Shown in pieces: positions 1 through 5,680 of a DNA stretch of 7,649 nt. The notes under the pieces are model-generated. The model did not search any database and had not been told where the DNA came from. It was given only the letters and a program-made list of their open reading frames with translations. Source of the DNA: Enterobacteriaceae bacterium UBA5654 (GTDB taxonomy: Bacteria; Pseudomonadota; Gammaproteobacteria; Enterobacterales; Enterobacteriaceae); assembly GCA_002421005.1 (NCBI GenBank), contig DIJC01000009.1:265-7913 (forward strand). The letters run 5' to 3'. The position numbers and the translations under genes were made by a program. Numbering within the stretch: the first letter of the stretch is position 1; each line of letters begins with the position of its first letter.

Positions 1-5
1 TTTAT

Positions 6-12
6 CCTCCTT
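6..12 (-). promoter_or_regulatory. Probable ribosome binding site of a leftward gene starting outside the window
   Basis: On the minus strand the first bases read AAGGAGG followed by ATAAA up to the window edge. This is a near-consensus Shine-Dalgarno sequence with room for a start codon at or just beyond base 1. It lies about 80 nt downstream of the regulator stop codon and in the same orientation. I infer a further minus-strand gene; its coding sequence is not visible, so nothing can be said about its product. Confidence 0.4.
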
Positions 13-35
13 CCTCCGCGTTAACGCCCTCTTCC

Positions 36-63
36 CCACGAGAGGGAACAGCCGCGCTCGTGG
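36..63. terminator. Hairpin just downstream of the regulator gene, inside the left repeat
   Basis: The arms CCACGAG (36-42) and CTCGTGG (57-63) are perfectly complementary over 7 bp with a 14-nt loop. The structure sits 30 nt past the regulator stop. No U-tract follows on either strand, so this is not a canonical intrinsic terminator. It could be a transcript 3'-end stabiliser or a REP-like palindromic unit. The stem is seen directly; the role is inferred. Confidence 0.35.
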
Positions 64-70
64 TGACGTC
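42..70 (-). repeat. Left copy of the GACGTCA repeat, inverted relative to the right-hand copies
   Basis: Read on the minus strand from 70 to 42, this begins GACGTCACCACGAGCGCGG and continues CTGTTCCCTC. The first 19 bases are identical to the repeat starting at 7576. The whole unit also aligns with the copy starting at 7617, through the shared TTCCCTCTC tail, with one substitution in the 19-nt core and a small mismatch/indel before the tail. It is intergenic and resembles the short dispersed repeats common between enterobacterial genes. Confidence 0.75.
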
Positions 71-93
71 TGCTAACTCGTACAATCACTATG

Positions 94-1791
94 CTAAATA
101 AACAGATCCGCATAGTGTTGTTCCAGAAACGCCCGCAATCTCTCTCCGTCCATTCCCTGAATCTGCTCCACAAACGCCCCCACGGGAATTTTCTTGCGCG
201 CGCGGGAGAGTCCGCACTGGCGCAGCAGCGTAATATCGTCCTGCGTCAGGTGAAAATTCACCTTCACATAGTCCAGATGGTGATATTTAAGGTAGCTGGA
301 GATCTTATTGGTGAAGGTAATGAGCAGATCGAAAGGCTGCTGTTTTAGCCGTTCGATCTCATTAATATTCACGCACTCCGGGATCTCAATATGGAACCAG
401 GAGCGCAGCACCTCTTTGAAATAACCCACCTTACTTTCAGAAGAGTTGGTGACGATGATCACCCGCTTTCTTCGTTCGCTCACCACCCGGTTTTGCAGTT
501 CAAATTTTTTAACGATCAGCACCAGCGTTGCCAGATGCGCGGCGGAAAACCGAATCTGCCAGCGCTGTTCGATACTGCCCAGCGCGTGCTGCGTGTGCTG
601 CCAGAGCGTGGAATAGTGCGCCTGCACGTCGTGCAGTTTTTTATCGTCAAACCACAGGTTAAATTTATTCTGCACGATAGCGGCGTGCAAAAAGGCGTAA
701 ACCTCAGTAAACCAGCGCTGGCGGTCGTGAAGAGTCGCCGCCAGATGCTGCTCCACCTGCTGGCAAAAACCGTTGACCTCATGCGCCAGCGCCGGATCGT
801 AAAGCGTGGCCGGACGGCGGGTAAAGGATAGCGAGGCCAGCACCAGATCCAGAAAAGCGTTCTCCTGCGGATCGTCCAGCAACCTGTGCGCAAAGGTGCT
901 GATAAATCCGGCCGCCGTGGTGTTCTCAATGCGCCAGCCACGCGCGATGCGCTGTAGTGTCAGACTCATATACACCAGAAAATACTTTTTGCCGTTATAG
1001 CTCAGCGCAAACGCCGGGCAAATGCGTGTTTCATACAGCCATGCCGCCTGCACGGTGTGCGTAGCGCAGGCGGTTAAGAACTGTTCAGCAATAGAGCGGT
1101 TGACCGGTTCGCTTGCCTGATGAGCAATCAGGCGATTATTTTCGTCCACCTCCACCGTTTTCAGAATGGTCATACAGGCTGCTACGCGCAGCTGAAACTC
1201 ATCTCCCGTGAGCTGTGAACCTCTGCGCGGCACGCCGATCAGCGCCAGCCCGCGCTGGCGTAAAAAACGCGCCATTACCGGGTTGTCATTTTTTAGCGTG
1301 CCGGGACTGACGAAAAACCTGCGGTAATATTCGCTCTTGTTAACCACATCGTTCAGGCTCAGGGCGACGAACAAATCGCGTACCCGCTCATCCGGCGCGG
1401 TCAGATAGCGATTGAAGCGCACCTGCTGCAAAAAATTCACGTAATCAGCGTAGCCCATGCGCGTGACCAGAAAATGGTTATCCTGGTGAAGCTGAAGGTC
1501 TGCGGGTAATAACTCGTTAAGCTCTTTCATGGTGCGCTTCAGCGTTGAAAGCGTCTTGCCAAAGCGCCGCGTCGCCTCGTCCACCGGCAGCGGGCTGTGA
1601 TCCTGAAGGTACTTGAGAAAGGTCAAATCAAAGCTATTCATGAAGGCGCGCGCCGGGTCAGGGGATGCCGTTAGCATACCGTAAAACCTGATTCCCGCCG
1701 TGACGAGGTCAGGCAAAGCGGCGATGAGTACGAAGATCAAATATTTTTGCCACGGTTTTGTCGTGCTGGTCAGCCGGATCGAAGGCGTCAT
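94..1791 (-). CDS. Mga/PRD-type transcriptional regulator with C-terminal EIIB-like domain
   Basis: This is probably the dedicated regulator of the divergent operon. From the ATG at 1791 it is 565 residues. Residues about 52-95 look like a winged helix-turn-helix, and about 132-185 like a second, Mga-type HTH (core NKSEYYRRFFVSPGTLKND). The middle is largely helical and resembles degenerate PRD modules, including the segments AAIVQNKFNLWFDDKKLHDV and AHLATLVLIVKKFELQNRV. Residues about 443-520 start with a strand (RVIIVTN) and read like a PTS EIIB-type fold, but the usual phosphorylated cysteine is absent (SSES at that loop). I chose ATG 1791 because TAAGG lies 7 nt upstream; a GTG at 1794 is adjacent. 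Starts at 1677 or 1641 would give a protein beginning right at the HTH and would remove a hydrophobic N-terminal stretch, so the start is uncertain. Activator versus repressor cannot be read from sequence. There is no AAA+ sigma-54 domain. Confidence 0.85.
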   Translation of the reverse strand: MTPSIRLTSTTKPWQKYLIFVLIAALPDLVTAGIRFYGMLTASPDPARAFMNSFDLTFLKYLQDHSPLPVDEATRRFGKTLSTLKRTMKELNELLPADLQLHQDNHFLVTRMGYADYVNFLQQVRFNRYLTAPDERVRDLFVALSLNDVVNKSEYYRRFFVSPGTLKNDNPVMARFLRQRGLALIGVPRRGSQLTGDEFQLRVAACMTILKTVEVDENNRLIAHQASEPVNRSIAEQFLTACATHTVQAAWLYETRICPAFALSYNGKKYFLVYMSLTLQRIARGWRIENTTAAGFISTFAHRLLDDPQENAFLDLVLASLSFTRRPATLYDPALAHEVNGFCQQVEQHLAATLHDRQRWFTEVYAFLHAAIVQNKFNLWFDDKKLHDVQAHYSTLWQHTQHALGSIEQRWQIRFSAAHLATLVLIVKKFELQNRVVSERRKRVIIVTNSSESKVGYFKEVLRSWFHIEIPECVNINEIERLKQQPFDLLITFTNKISSYLKYHHLDYVKVNFHLTQDDITLLRQCGLSRARKKIPVGAFVEQIQGMDGERLRAFLEQHYADLFI

Positions 1792-1923
1792 CACAAAACC
1801 TTATCACTCTCTCCGTTTTGCCTTAAGCCCTGCCAGGTATTGCCACTTTTAGCTGGCGTTTTTGTAGCCGTTTCCTTTGACATTCATCACGTTTATTTAG
1901 CTTTTCATCTGCATTCAGCGAAA

Positions 1924-1945
1924 TTATGTGCGACAGATCACTCCC
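1924..1945. promoter_or_regulatory. Candidate CRP (cAMP receptor protein) binding site
   Basis: The core reads TGTGC-N6-TCACT (1927-1942), matching the CRP consensus TGTGA-N6-TCACA in eight of ten core positions with exact spacing. Its centre (about 1934.5) lies about 61-62 bp upstream of the start point (about 1996) predicted from the -10-like element at 1985-1990, a geometry typical of class I CRP promoters. The match is seen directly; binding and catabolite control are inferred. Confidence 0.6.
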
Positions 1946-1955
1946 GCCTCTCGCC

Positions 1956-1975
1956 TTTCCACTTCGAAGTGGAAA
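1956..1975. promoter_or_regulatory. Perfect 20-bp palindrome, candidate operator
   Basis: TTTCCACTTC is followed directly by its exact reverse complement GAAGTGGAAA, giving ten perfect half-site pairs with no spacer. It sits 11 bp past the CRP-like site and just upstream of the -10-like element, so it overlaps where the -35 would be. That suits an operator for the divergent regulator or another dimeric protein. As RNA it could form only a stem with strained terminal pairs and no proper loop, so a DNA-binding role is more plausible. Confidence 0.6.
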
Positions 1976-1984
1976 ACAACTCGC

Positions 1985-1990
1985 TACAAA
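1985..1990 (+). promoter_or_regulatory. Weak -10-like element for the operon
   Basis: TACAAA matches four of six positions of TATAAT. The hexamer 17 bp upstream (CTTCGA, inside the palindrome) is a poor -35, as expected for an activator-dependent promoter. This would give a start near 1996 and a leader of about 50 nt before the PRD gene. It is a tentative call that rests mainly on its spacing from the CRP-like site. Confidence 0.3.
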
Positions 1991-2044
1991 CCTTTCACAT
2001 GGCACGTTAGTTTTAACCCAGACGCAACAAACGGGGTCAGAAGA

Positions 2045-2374
2045 GTGAATAACGGAGTCGCCATTACCGATGTCGGGAGTCAGACCGAAGAACTTGCAAC
2101 TCGCATGTTGCACCAGGTGTACAGCCTGCTGAAAGGTCACGACATCATCCCGAACGCCGTCCAGGAGCAAATGCTGACGTCACATGTCCGCGCGATGGCA
2201 CACCGGTCAATCACCGGAGAGCCGCTGCCCGACGTGGAAGCCAGTCTGTTTGAAGAGATTTCAGAAGAATCAATGATGCTGGCCCGCGAAGTGGTCGCGG
2301 CGTTTGGCAATCTGCCTGAAGAAGAGGCCTGGCTGCTGTCGGTTCACTTCGAAGTCGCAAAAGAAAACCTGTAA
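2045..2374 (+). CDS. Stand-alone PRD domain protein (EF_0829 family type)
   Basis: This is the first gene of the operon, 109 residues, consisting of one PTS regulation domain (PRD) and nothing else. Two histidines sit where PRD phospho-histidines normally lie: H48 in TSHVRAM and H101 in LLSVHFEVAKENL. I see no DNA- or RNA-binding domain. The start is the GTG at 2045, preceded by GGGG at 8 nt. The frame is open further upstream to an ATG at 1928, but that extension crosses the palindrome and predicted promoter and reads as low-complexity non-protein sequence. A GGAG 5 nt before ATT at 2057 is an alternative but would need a rare start codon. In known PRD proteins, HPr or EIIB phosphorylates these histidines, so this one may relay PTS status to the divergent Mga/PRD regulator; that is inference. 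The stop codon overlaps the ribosome binding site of the next gene. Confidence 0.85.
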   Translation: MNNGVAITDVGSQTEELATRMLHQVYSLLKGHDIIPNAVQEQMLTSHVRAMAHRSITGEPLPDVEASLFEEISEESMMLAREVVAAFGNLPEEEAWLLSVHFEVAKENL

Positions 2375-2384
2375 GGAGCAAAAG

Positions 2385-2747
2385 ATGGAACAGATTACCG
2401 TAGTCATTGGCGACCGTCTGGGCAAAGGCCAGAAAGTAGCGGCAGGCGTTGAAAAAGCGGGCGGACGCGCGGTGGTCGTGCCGGGCGTGGCAGCGGATAT
2501 GAAGCTGGGTGACGTCATGAAAGCCGAAAACGCCACCTTTGGTATTTCATTCTGCGGCAGCGGCGGTGCGGGTGCCATTACCGCGCAAAATAAGTACGGT
2601 TACAAAGCGAAATACGGAATGCGCTCGGTAGACGAGGGCGTCACCGCCATCAACGAAGGCTGCAACGTGCTGGGCTTCGGCTTTATGGATAAAGAAGAGC
2701 TGGGCGAGCGGCTGGTACTGGCGTGGCAGAAGAAGCACGGCGCTTAA
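2385..2747 (+). CDS. Glycine-rich SFCGS family protein, RpiB/LacAB-like fold
   Basis: A 120-residue cytosolic protein of the family named for its SFCGS motif (residues 55-59), also represented by YhfU in E. coli if my recollection is right. No function is established. The sequence resembles ribose-5-phosphate isomerase B: residues 53-70 (GISFCGSGGAGAITAQNK) parallel the RpiB active-site segment, typically GILICGTGIGMSIAANK. The N-terminal strand ITVVIGD matches the RpiB start, and NVLGFGF (94-100) matches the later NVLxLG strand. Cys57 aligns with the RpiB catalytic-base cysteine, while the Asp-His pair after the first strand becomes Asp-Arg (D10, R11). At 120 residues it is somewhat shorter than RpiB (about 150). 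I infer sugar-phosphate binding, perhaps isomerisation, or a partner role for the adjacent membrane proteins. AAGGAG lies 6 nt before the ATG and overlaps the previous stop. Confidence 0.88.
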   Translation: MEQITVVIGDRLGKGQKVAAGVEKAGGRAVVVPGVAADMKLGDVMKAENATFGISFCGSGGAGAITAQNKYGYKAKYGMRSVDEGVTAINEGCNVLGFGFMDKEELGERLVLAWQKKHGA

Positions 2748-2749
2748 AC

Positions 2750-3049
2750 ATGAAAGAGCAATTCACCACCACGGTGAGAGTGTCGGGCAAAGGTGAGGCC
2801 AAATCACGCGCCTTTGCCGATGCCCTGAACCACGTTCAGGCGACGGTCATGAAAGCCTCGCCGCATATTTTACTGCGTATTGAGCCACAGGATGTGCAGG
2901 TCGTTCATGCGCGTGAAACGGTGCGCAAAGAAGCATTTTTGTTCTTCTTTTTGCGCCGGGAAAGACGCACGTACAGCGTGGAGCTGGACGTCACCGTCAA
3001 CGTGACCGCTATCGATCTTGATAAGGTCGATTTCGTCACGCAACGCTGA
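2750..3049 (+). CDS. DUF4312-type small protein (EF_0831 family type)
   Basis: A 99-residue protein of unknown function. It starts at the ATG only 2 nt after the SFCGS stop codon and has no strong Shine-Dalgarno sequence, so it is probably translationally coupled. Visible layout: a beta strand (FTTTVRVSGKGEA), a helix (SRAFADALNHVQATVMKA), a strand pair, then an Arg/Phe-rich turn (AFLFFFLRRERRTY) and a closing strand (SVELDVTVNV). The beta-alpha-beta-beta order recalls small alpha/beta proteins such as dodecin, but I see no cofactor residues and do not press it. It has no membrane segment or signal peptide. Its fixed place between the SFCGS protein and two membrane proteins suggests a cytosolic subunit of the transporter-like assembly. 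Family assignment rests on size, sequence character and gene order. Confidence 0.82.
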   Translation: MKEQFTTTVRVSGKGEAKSRAFADALNHVQATVMKASPHILLRIEPQDVQVVHARETVRKEAFLFFFLRRERRTYSVELDVTVNVTAIDLDKVDFVTQR

Positions 3050-3071
3050 TCCTCACTAAAAGGGCGGAACA

Positions 3072-3848
3072 ATGTTCCTGATAATATTAATAAAATCGCT
3101 CATCATCGGCGGCCTGGTTGGCGTCGGCGTTGGAGCCGGGGCTGCACGCATGTTTCACGCGCCGACCACTCAGGGGATGGGCGCGTTTCGTACGTTGGGC
3201 GAGCTGAACTCCTGTGAAGGCGATCCGGCATCGCATTTCTCCTTCGGGCTGGGCTTCTTCTTTAACGCCTGGGCCTCGTCGGTGGCAGCGGGATCGTTCA
3301 CCCAGGACGTCGATCACCGCATTATCCCTAACTGGGGTGCGGCGGCGCTGATGATCAAAAACCGCAACGTCGGCGAGACGCTGCACGATCCGAAAAAAAT
3401 GGCGATTGCCTGCGGGATCATCGGCACCATCGTCGTCACCTTTCTTAACCTCACCGCCTCCTCCGTGCCGGAAGCGCTCCAGGTCACTGCCGTCAAGGTG
3501 CTGGTCCCGGCGGCGAACCTGCTGGTGAATACCGTGATGCCGGTGATCTTCTGGCTGGCAGCGATCGACGCGGGCAAAAAATCCGGCTTCTGGGCCACCA
3601 TTTTTGGCGGCGCGGCGCAGTTGATCATGGGCAACGCCGTACCGGGTCTGGTGCTGGGCATCCTGATCGGTAAAGGCGTGGAAGAGAGCGGCTGGAACCG
3701 CGTCACGAAAGTGATGATGGTTGCAATTGTTGCCCTGTTCGTTCTTAGCGCCTTCTTCCGTGGCTTCGACATGAAGATGATCGAATCCTTCCACCTGACC
3801 GTGCCGAACTGGCTCGATCTGATCCACAACTCGCTGAGCGGCAAATAA
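3072..3848 (+). CDS. DUF4311-type polytopic inner-membrane protein (EF_0832 family type)
   Basis: A 258-residue integral membrane protein of unknown function. Hydrophobic stretches suggest about six membrane segments: roughly residues 3-24, 57-75, 110-128, 142-165, 174-200 and 212-230. The first is very Gly/Val-rich. A polar conserved-looking stretch follows it (GELNSCEGDPASHFS, 43-57), with Cys, Glu, Asp and His that could serve a substrate or ion. There is no cleavable signal peptide. It sits 22 nt after the DUF4312 gene and is paired with the DUF4310 gene 11 nt downstream, which suggests a two-subunit membrane complex. Function as a permease is inferred from topology and from the downstream catabolic genes. 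I cannot match it to a PTS EIIC, ABC or MFS family. A weak GCGGA ribosome binding site precedes the ATG. Confidence 0.86.
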   Translation: MFLIILIKSLIIGGLVGVGVGAGAARMFHAPTTQGMGAFRTLGELNSCEGDPASHFSFGLGFFFNAWASSVAAGSFTQDVDHRIIPNWGAAALMIKNRNVGETLHDPKKMAIACGIIGTIVVTFLNLTASSVPEALQVTAVKVLVPAANLLVNTVMPVIFWLAAIDAGKKSGFWATIFGGAAQLIMGNAVPGLVLGILIGKGVEESGWNRVTKVMMVAIVALFVLSAFFRGFDMKMIESFHLTVPNWLDLIHNSLSGK

Positions 3849-3859
3849 CGGAGGCCACA

Positions 3860-4504
3860 ATGGAACAGAATAAAGGTTTTTGGTATGCCGACTGGTCGTT
3901 TCCGATCTTTGTCGGGCTGCTCTCTTCCGGCGTGTTTGCCGGGACGCACATGTACTATCTGTACGGCATCGGCGCGTTTAACGAAGTGGCGTTTGTCTCC
4001 ATGCTGCGTGCGGGGATTGATACCGGAGCTTACGGCGCGGTCGCGGCGTTTGGCGCGAGCTTCCTGTTTGCCCGCATCATTGAAGGCTCGCTGGTCGGCA
4101 TTCTCGATATCGGCGGGGCGATCCAGACCGGCGTCGGGCTGGGCGTTCCGGCGCTGCTGCTCGGCGCGGGATTTGCGTTTCCCGTAGAGAACTTTATTGC
4201 TTCGCTGATCACCGGGCTGGTGATTGGCCTGGCGATTGGCTACCTCATCATTCTGGCGCGTAAGTTCACCATCAATCAGAGCGACTCCACCTACGGGGCG
4301 GACGTGATGATGGGCGCGGGCAACGCCTCCGGGCGCTTCCTCGGCCCGCTGATCATCCTAAGCGCGATGGCCGCGTCGATTCCTATCGGCATCGGTTCAC
4401 TGGTTGGCGCACTGCTGTTTTACATCTGGCAGAAGCCGATCACCGGCGGCGCGATCCTCGGCGCGATGATCCTCGGTTCGATTTTCCCCGTCGCTATCAG
4501 TTAA
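3860..4504 (+). CDS. DUF4310-type polytopic inner-membrane protein (EF_0833 family type)
   Basis: A 214-residue, strongly hydrophobic, glycine-rich protein with about six membrane segments (roughly residues 14-35, 55-72, 78-105, 112-133, 160-190 and 195-212). A polar stretch NQSDSTYGADVMMGAGNASG (139-158) between the fourth and fifth segments is the best candidate for a functional loop; others are the two short charged loops around R50-D54 and E110-N111. A consensus GGAGG lies 5 nt before the ATG, directly after the stop of the DUF4311 gene, so equal expression of the two membrane proteins is likely. Together they probably form the membrane part of an uncharacterised uptake system. Family naming is from memory of gene order and size; the transport role is inferred. 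Confidence 0.86.
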   Translation: MEQNKGFWYADWSFPIFVGLLSSGVFAGTHMYYLYGIGAFNEVAFVSMLRAGIDTGAYGAVAAFGASFLFARIIEGSLVGILDIGGAIQTGVGLGVPALLLGAGFAFPVENFIASLITGLVIGLAIGYLIILARKFTINQSDSTYGADVMMGAGNASGRFLGPLIILSAMAASIPIGIGSLVGALLFYIWQKPITGGAILGAMILGSIFPVAIS

Positions 4505-4509
4505 TCCAT

Positions 4510-4529
4510 GCGGGCGCGGCTGCGCCCGC
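4510..4529 (+). other. GC-rich intra-operon hairpin
   Basis: The arms GCGGGCGC (4510-4517) and GCGCCCGC (4522-4529) form a perfect 8-bp stem with the 4-nt loop GGCT. This fills most of the 42-nt gap between the membrane-protein genes and the enzyme genes, ending 6 nt before the ribosome binding site at 4536-4540. There is no T-run, so it is not an intrinsic terminator. It could act as an mRNA processing or stability element that separates transporter and enzyme expression. The structure is certain; its role is inferred. Confidence 0.6.
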
Positions 4530-4546
4530 CTCTACAGGAGAGAGCT

Positions 4547-5680
4547 ATGTTCGATTTACTCCTGCGCCGTGCGCGTCTGGTTGACGATACCGTAACCGAT
4601 ATCGCCGTGCGGGACGGCAAAATTGCGGCGCTGGGCGACATTCAGGGTCCGGCGGAACGCGAAGTCGATCTCCAGGGGGAGTATTACGTCAGCGCAGGCT
4701 GGATAGACTCCCACGTTCACTGTTACGCCAAATCACCGATTTATCATGACCAGCCGGACAGCATCGGTATTGCGACCGGCGTCACCACCGTGGTGGATGC
4801 GGGCAGCACCGGCGCGGACGACGTTGACGATTTTTATATCCTGACCCGCCAGGCGACGACGGAAGTCTATGCGCTGCTCAATATCTCCCGCGTGGGCCTG
4901 ATCGCGCAAAACGAACTGGCAAACATGGCGAATATCGACCATGACGCGGTGCGTGCGGCGGTGAAGCGCTACCCGGATTTTATTGTCGGCCTGAAAGCGC
5001 GGATGAGCAGCAGCGTGGTGGGCGACAACGGCATTGCGCCGCTTGAGCACGCCAAAGCGATGCAGCGGGAGAACGGCGATTTACCGCTGATGGTGCATAT
5101 TGGCAACAATCCGCCGGATCTTGACGACATTGCCGAACGCCTGACCGCAGGCGACATCATCACCCACTGCTATAACGGCAAGCCGAACCGTATTCTGACG
5201 CCTGCGGGGGAACTACGCGCGTCCGTCACCCGCGCCATCCAGCGTGGCGTGCGGCTTGACGTCGGCCACGGCACCGCCAGCCTGAGTTTTGCCGTGGCGG
5301 AGCGCGCCATCCGCATTGGCATTCTGCCGCACACCATCAGTTCTGATATTTACTGCCGCAACCGCATCAACGGGCCGGTCTATTCACTGGCGAACGTGAT
5401 GGCGAAATTTCTCGCCCTCGGCATGTCGCTGCCGCAGGTGATCGAATGCGTCACCAGCCACGCCGCCGAAGGGCTGCGCCTGAAAACCAAAGGGCGGCTG
5501 GCGAGCGGCTACGATGCCGACCTGACTATTTTCACCCTGCGCCGCCAGCCGACCGTGCTGGTGGATGCCGAAAACGACAGCTTACAGGCTGACCGATTAC
5601 TGGTTCCGCTCGCCGCCGTGCGCGCGGGCACGCTTTATCCGACCGAACAAGGGAGTGCGGAAGATGCCTTCAATCTATGA
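4547..5680 (+). CDS. Metal-dependent amidohydrolase/deacetylase (EF_0837 family type)
   Basis: A 377-residue cytosolic enzyme of the amidohydrolase superfamily, related to dihydroorotases and N-acyl-amino-acid/sugar deacylases. An N-terminal small beta domain (DLLLRRARLVDDTVTDIAV) leads into a TIM barrel. Metal-site residues are all visible: H56 and H58 in DSHVH (54-58), a lysine likely to be carbamylated in GLKARMS (K150), H184 in MVHIGNN, H207 in THCYNG and the C-terminal strand aspartate D267 in SSDIYC. Metal binding is therefore expected to be intact, probably binuclear. The C-terminal segment GRLASGYDADLTIF is the usual closing strand. Position before a deaminase and an aldolase suggests removal of an N-acyl or similar amide group from an amino-sugar acid or related compound; the substrate is inferred. 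The start at 4547 has AGGAG 6 nt upstream; an in-frame ATG at 4508 would run through the hairpin and lacks a good site. The 3' end overlaps the next gene by 17 nt. Confidence 0.9.
   Translation: MFDLLLRRARLVDDTVTDIAVRDGKIAALGDIQGPAEREVDLQGEYYVSAGWIDSHVHCYAKSPIYHDQPDSIGIATGVTTVVDAGSTGADDVDDFYILTRQATTEVYALLNISRVGLIAQNELANMANIDHDAVRAAVKRYPDFIVGLKARMSSSVVGDNGIAPLEHAKAMQRENGDLPLMVHIGNNPPDLDDIAERLTAGDIITHCYNGKPNRILTPAGELRASVTRAIQRGVRLDVGHGTASLSFAVAERAIRIGILPHTISSDIYCRNRINGPVYSLANVMAKFLALGMSLPQVIECVTSHAAEGLRLKTKGRLASGYDADLTIFTLRRQPTVLVDAENDSLQADRLLVPLAAVRAGTLYPTEQGSAEDAFNL

Larger units (their letters stand above)
1792..2044. promoter_or_regulatory. Divergent control region between the regulator and the operon
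   Basis: This is about 250 bp of AT-richer DNA between two diverging genes. I see no convincing gene in it. A short ORF starting at 1928 is only the in-frame upstream extension of the PRD gene. The region holds a CRP-like site (1924-1945), a perfect 20-bp palindrome (1956-1975) and a weak -10-like element (1985-1990). A TTGACA hexamer at 1877-1882 has no good -10 partner at 16-18 bp. On the minus strand CATAAT (1928-1923) is a possible -10 for the regulator, but no -35 accompanies it. Confidence 0.7.

Noticed and set aside
391..831. Plus-strand open frame of 146 codons inside the regulator
   Set aside because: It lies wholly within a well-supported minus-strand gene and has no motif or convincing ribosome binding site.
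1877..1905. TTGACA as -35 of a constitutive promoter
   Set aside because: The hexamer 17 bp downstream is GCTTTT, and the AT-rich TATTTA is only 11 bp away, so no proper -10 pairs with it.
2000..2015. Possible sigma-54 promoter TGGCACG-N4-TTTTA upstream of the operon
   Set aside because: The -24 half matches well, but the essential GC of the -12 element is TT, and the divergent regulator has no AAA+ sigma-54 activator domain.
1823..2170. Minus-strand open frame of 115 codons across the divergent region
   Set aside because: It runs through the palindrome, the CRP-like site and the start of the PRD gene, and has no domain-like sequence.
3087..3860. Long antisense open frame (257 codons) opposite the DUF4311 gene
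   Set aside because: It mirrors the codon periodicity of the real gene, is rich in His/Arg/Asp/Gln low-complexity residues, and shows no recognisable domain.
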